Assembly (NCBI RefSeq): GCF_029814935.1
Contig: NZ_CP104582.1
Coordinates: forward strand, 1,674,001-1,738,000
Direction of reading: 5' to 3'
Source of the DNA: Pseudomonas sp. GD03919
GTDB taxonomy: Bacteria > Pseudomonadota > Gammaproteobacteria > Pseudomonadales > Pseudomonadaceae
DNA length: 64,000 nucleotides
Shown here: piece after piece, positions 61,687 to 64,000 of the stretch
Position numbering within the stretch: the stretch's first letter is position 1
How the letters are laid out: every line of letters starts with the position of its first letter
Program-made: the position numbers and the translations under genes
The notes under the pieces: model-generated
Seen by the model: only the letters and a program-made list of their open reading frames with translations
Databases searched by the model: none
What the model was told of the DNA's origin: nothing

Positions 61687-63990
61687 ATGGCCCTGTCTCA
61701 TTCCCTCGGTTTCCCGCGCATCGGTCGCGACCGCGAACTGAAGAAAGCCCTCGAAGCCCATTGGAAAGGTGAGCTGGATGAAGCCAGCCTGCGCACCGTT
61801 GGCCAGCGTCTGCGCGCCGAGCACTGGCAACTGCAGAAGGATGCCGGTATCGATCTGCTGCCGGTGGGCGACTTCGCCTGGTACGACCAGGTGCTCGCTC
61901 ATTCGCTGGCCTTCGGCGTGATACCCGAGCGCTTTCGCCCGGCCGCCGGCAAGCCGACGCTGGATACCTTGTTCGCCATGGCCCGTGGGGCCGTTGCAAA
62001 CACGAGCAATGGCAGTTGCTGCGGTGGTGCTCACGCCCAGGAAATGACCAAGTGGTTCGATACCAACTACCACTACCTGGTGCCGGAGTTCAGTGCTGAC
62101 CAGCAGTTCGCCCTGAGCTGGGAGCAACTGTTCGAGGAGGTGGCTGAGGCGCATGCCCTCGGTCACGACGTCAAGCCGGTGCTTATCGGTCCGCTGACCT
62201 ATCTATGGCTGGGCAAGGCCAAGGGTGGCGACTTCGACAAACTGGAATTGCTCGAAAGCCTGCTGCCGGTCTATGGCGAGATTTTCCAGCGCTTGGCTGC
62301 GCAGGGCGTGGAGTGGGTGCAGATCGACGAGCCAATTCTGGTGCTGGATCTGCCGCAGGCGTGGAAGAACGCCTTCGAGCGCGCCTACAACCTGATCCAG
62401 CGCGAACCCTGCAAGAAGCTGATCGCCACCTATTTCGGTGGTCTGGAAGACAACCTCGGCCTGGCTGCCAACCTGCCGGTGGACGGTCTGCATATTGATC
62501 TGGTGCGTGCGCCGGAGCAGTACCCGACCATTCTCGATCGGCTGCCGGCTTATAAAGTGTTGTCGCTGGGCGTGGTCAACGGGCGCAACGTCTGGCGCTG
62601 CGATCTGGAGAAGGTACTCGAGGTGCTGCATCACGCTCACGAACGCCTGGGCGAGCGGTTGTGGGTGGCGCCGTCCTGCTCGCTGTTGCACAGCCCGGTG
62701 GATCTGGCTCGTGAAGACCAGCTCGATGCCGAACTGAAAAGCTGGCTGGCCTTTGCCGTGCAGAAGTGTCAGGAGGTTGCGTTGCTCGGCAAGGCCCTGG
62801 AGGAGCCGGCAGACGCCTCTGTGCAAGCCGCCTTGCAAGCGAGCCGCGCAGTGCAGACCGCCCGTGCTGCATCGACGCGCATTCACAAGCCTGAGGTACA
62901 GGCGCGCCTGGCGGCGATTCGTCCGCGCCATGCTCAGCGCCAGTCGCCGTTCGCCGAGCGCATCGAACAACAGCGTGAGCGTCTGCAGCTGCCTTTGCTG
63001 CCAACCACGACCATCGGCTCCTTCCCGCAGACCTCGGCGATTCGCCTGGCGCGACAGTCGTTCAAGCAGGGCAAGCTCAGCGCGGCCGAGTACACCGAGG
63101 CCATGCACAGCGAAATTCGCCATGCGGTGCAGGTGCAGGAGCGCCTGGGTCTGGACGTGCTGGTGCATGGCGAAGCCGAGCGCAACGACATGGTCGAGTA
63201 CTTCGCCGAGCAACTCGATGGTTATGCCTTCACCCGCTTCGGCTGGGTGCAGAGCTACGGCTCACGCTGCGTCAAACCGGCGGTGATAGTCGGTGATCTG
63301 AGCCGTCCGCAGGCGATAACTGTGGAGTGGATCACCTACGCCCAGGGCCTGACCGACAAGATCATGAAAGGCATGCTGACCGGCCCGGTGACCATGCTGA
63401 TGTGGTCCTTCCCGCGTGAGGACGTGTCCCGCGAAGTGCAGGCGCGGCAACTGGCGCTGGCGATTCGTGACGAGGTGGTGGACCTGGAGGCAGCCGGCAT
63501 CAAGATCATCCAGATCGACGAGGCGGCGTTCCGTGAGGGCTTGCCGCTGCGTCAGGCCGCCTGGCAGCACTACCTGGATTGGGCCACCGAAGCTTTCCGC
63601 CTGACCGCTAGTGGCGTGCGTGACGAAACGCAGATCCACACCCACATGTGTTACAGCGAGTTCAATGACGTGATCGAGTCCATTGCGGCGATGGATGCCG
63701 ACGTGATCACCATCGAGACGTCGCGTTCGGATATGGAGTTGCTGGAGGCGTTCGAACGCTTCGACTATCCCAACGAAATCGGTCCGGGCGTCTACGACAT
63801 CCACTCGCCACGTGTGCCTGACAGCGCCGAGATGGCCGGGCTGTTGCGCAAGGCAGCGCGGCGTATCCCGCTCGAGCGCCTGTGGGTCAACCCCGATTGT
63901 GGCCTGAAAACCCGTGCCTGGCCGGAAACCGAGGCAGCGCTGGTGAACATGGTGGCCGCAGCCAGGCAGTTGCGCGCCGAGTTGGCCTGA
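61687..63990 (+). CDS. metE: Cobalamin-independent methionine synthase MetE
   Basis: A 767-aa enzyme transferring a methyl group from 5-methyltetrahydropteroyl-triglutamate to homocysteine. The N-terminal half starts [20 protein letters not shown]. The catalytic half begins near [16 protein letters not shown] and has the zinc-binding His/Cys in [14 protein letters not shown], a Glu in [14 protein letters not shown] and the late Cys in [14 protein letters not shown] 61687 fits the family start and a TGGAG site; the frame opens at 61618. The gene is complete, ending 10 bp from the window edge. Confidence 0.95.
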   Translation: MALSHSLGFPRIGRDRELKKALEAHWKGELDEASLRTVGQRLRAEHWQLQKDAGIDLLPVGDFAWYDQVLAHSLAFGVIPERFRPAAGKPTLDTLFAMARGAVANTSNGSCCGGAHAQEMTKWFDTNYHYLVPEFSADQQFALSWEQLFEEVAEAHALGHDVKPVLIGPLTYLWLGKAKGGDFDKLELLESLLPVYGEIFQRLAAQGVEWVQIDEPILVLDLPQAWKNAFERAYNLIQREPCKKLIATYFGGLEDNLGLAANLPVDGLHIDLVRAPEQYPTILDRLPAYKVLSLGVVNGRNVWRCDLEKVLEVLHHAHERLGERLWVAPSCSLLHSPVDLAREDQLDAELKSWLAFAVQKCQEVALLGKALEEPADASVQAALQASRAVQTARAASTRIHKPEVQARLAAIRPRHAQRQSPFAERIEQQRERLQLPLLPTTTIGSFPQTSAIRLARQSFKQGKLSAAEYTEAMHSEIRHAVQVQERLGLDVLVHGEAERNDMVEYFAEQLDGYAFTRFGWVQSYGSRCVKPAVIVGDLSRPQAITVEWITYAQGLTDKIMKGMLTGPVTMLMWSFPREDVSREVQARQLALAIRDEVVDLEAAGIKIIQIDEAAFREGLPLRQAAWQHYLDWATEAFRLTASGVRDETQIHTHMCYSEFNDVIESIAAMDADVITIETSRSDMELLEAFERFDYPNEIGPGVYDIHSPRVPDSAEMAGLLRKAARRIPLERLWVNPDCGLKTRAWPETEAALVNMVAAARQLRAELA

Positions 63991-64000
63991 TTTTCCCTGG

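Overview
The window is high-GC chromosomal DNA from a fluorescent-type Pseudomonas, most likely the P. mendocina/P. alcaliphila (Ectopseudomonas) group. This rests on protein similarity recognised by eye, on gene order recalled from P. aeruginosa (gacS-ldhA / pirRS / cysM-rlmD-relA-mazG, then fabI-yej-mltD-gloB-rnhA-dnaQ-ldcA-fimL-nudC), and on typical Pseudomonas short palindromic repeats. No database search was run.

Layout. 0-7 kb: GacS global regulator with D-lactate dehydrogenase and two small genes on the minus strand, divergent from a PirR/PirS-like two-component pair that lacks its receptor gene. 7-17 kb: cysM-rlmD-relA-mazG, a DUF2058 protein, a Rof-like antiterminator, an OprD-family porin, a DUF5610 protein behind a sigma-28-type promoter, and a small glutaredoxin-like protein. 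17-26 kb: transposase scar, fabI, then a complete Yej-type peptide ABC importer with two tandem binding proteins. 26-46 kb: mostly housekeeping genes (HDOD-GAF protein, MltD, GloB, methyltransferase, RNase HI, DnaQ, LdcA, enoyl-CoA hydratase, FimL, NudC, TSUP transporter, SDR, APH-like kinase, SCP2, histidine phosphatase, SohB, AcuI, DODA).

46.2-54.9 kb is the accessory region. It starts with decayed mobile DNA: an IS21 end with an istB tail, a broken Mu-like portal gene, and an N-terminally truncated Mom-type DNA-modification gene. A compact low-GC integrative mobilizable element of about 6.85 kb follows. It is inserted at the 3' end of tRNA-Ser(CGA) between 19-bp direct repeats at 48003-48021 and 54854-54872. 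The element carries a tyrosine integrase, an iteron-like CCCTATACA cluster, a hairpin, a MobC/relaxase pair, and about 570 nt of non-coding DNA packed with inverted repeats (candidate structured RNA). It also has a 62-aa protein gene and an uncharacterised two-gene cargo flanked by an imperfect direct repeat of about 100 bp. It has no conjugation pore genes and no recognisable replication initiator, so it should depend on a helper.

55-64 kb: a candidate small RNA, a TetR-regulated RND efflux operon (permease and adaptor, no outer-membrane channel) with two operator-like palindromes, and divergent metR/metE with a perfect MetR box between them.

The most novel material is the candidate structured RNA at 52046-52613, the two-gene cargo at 53545-54572, and the nested record of insertions at tRNA-Ser(CGA).
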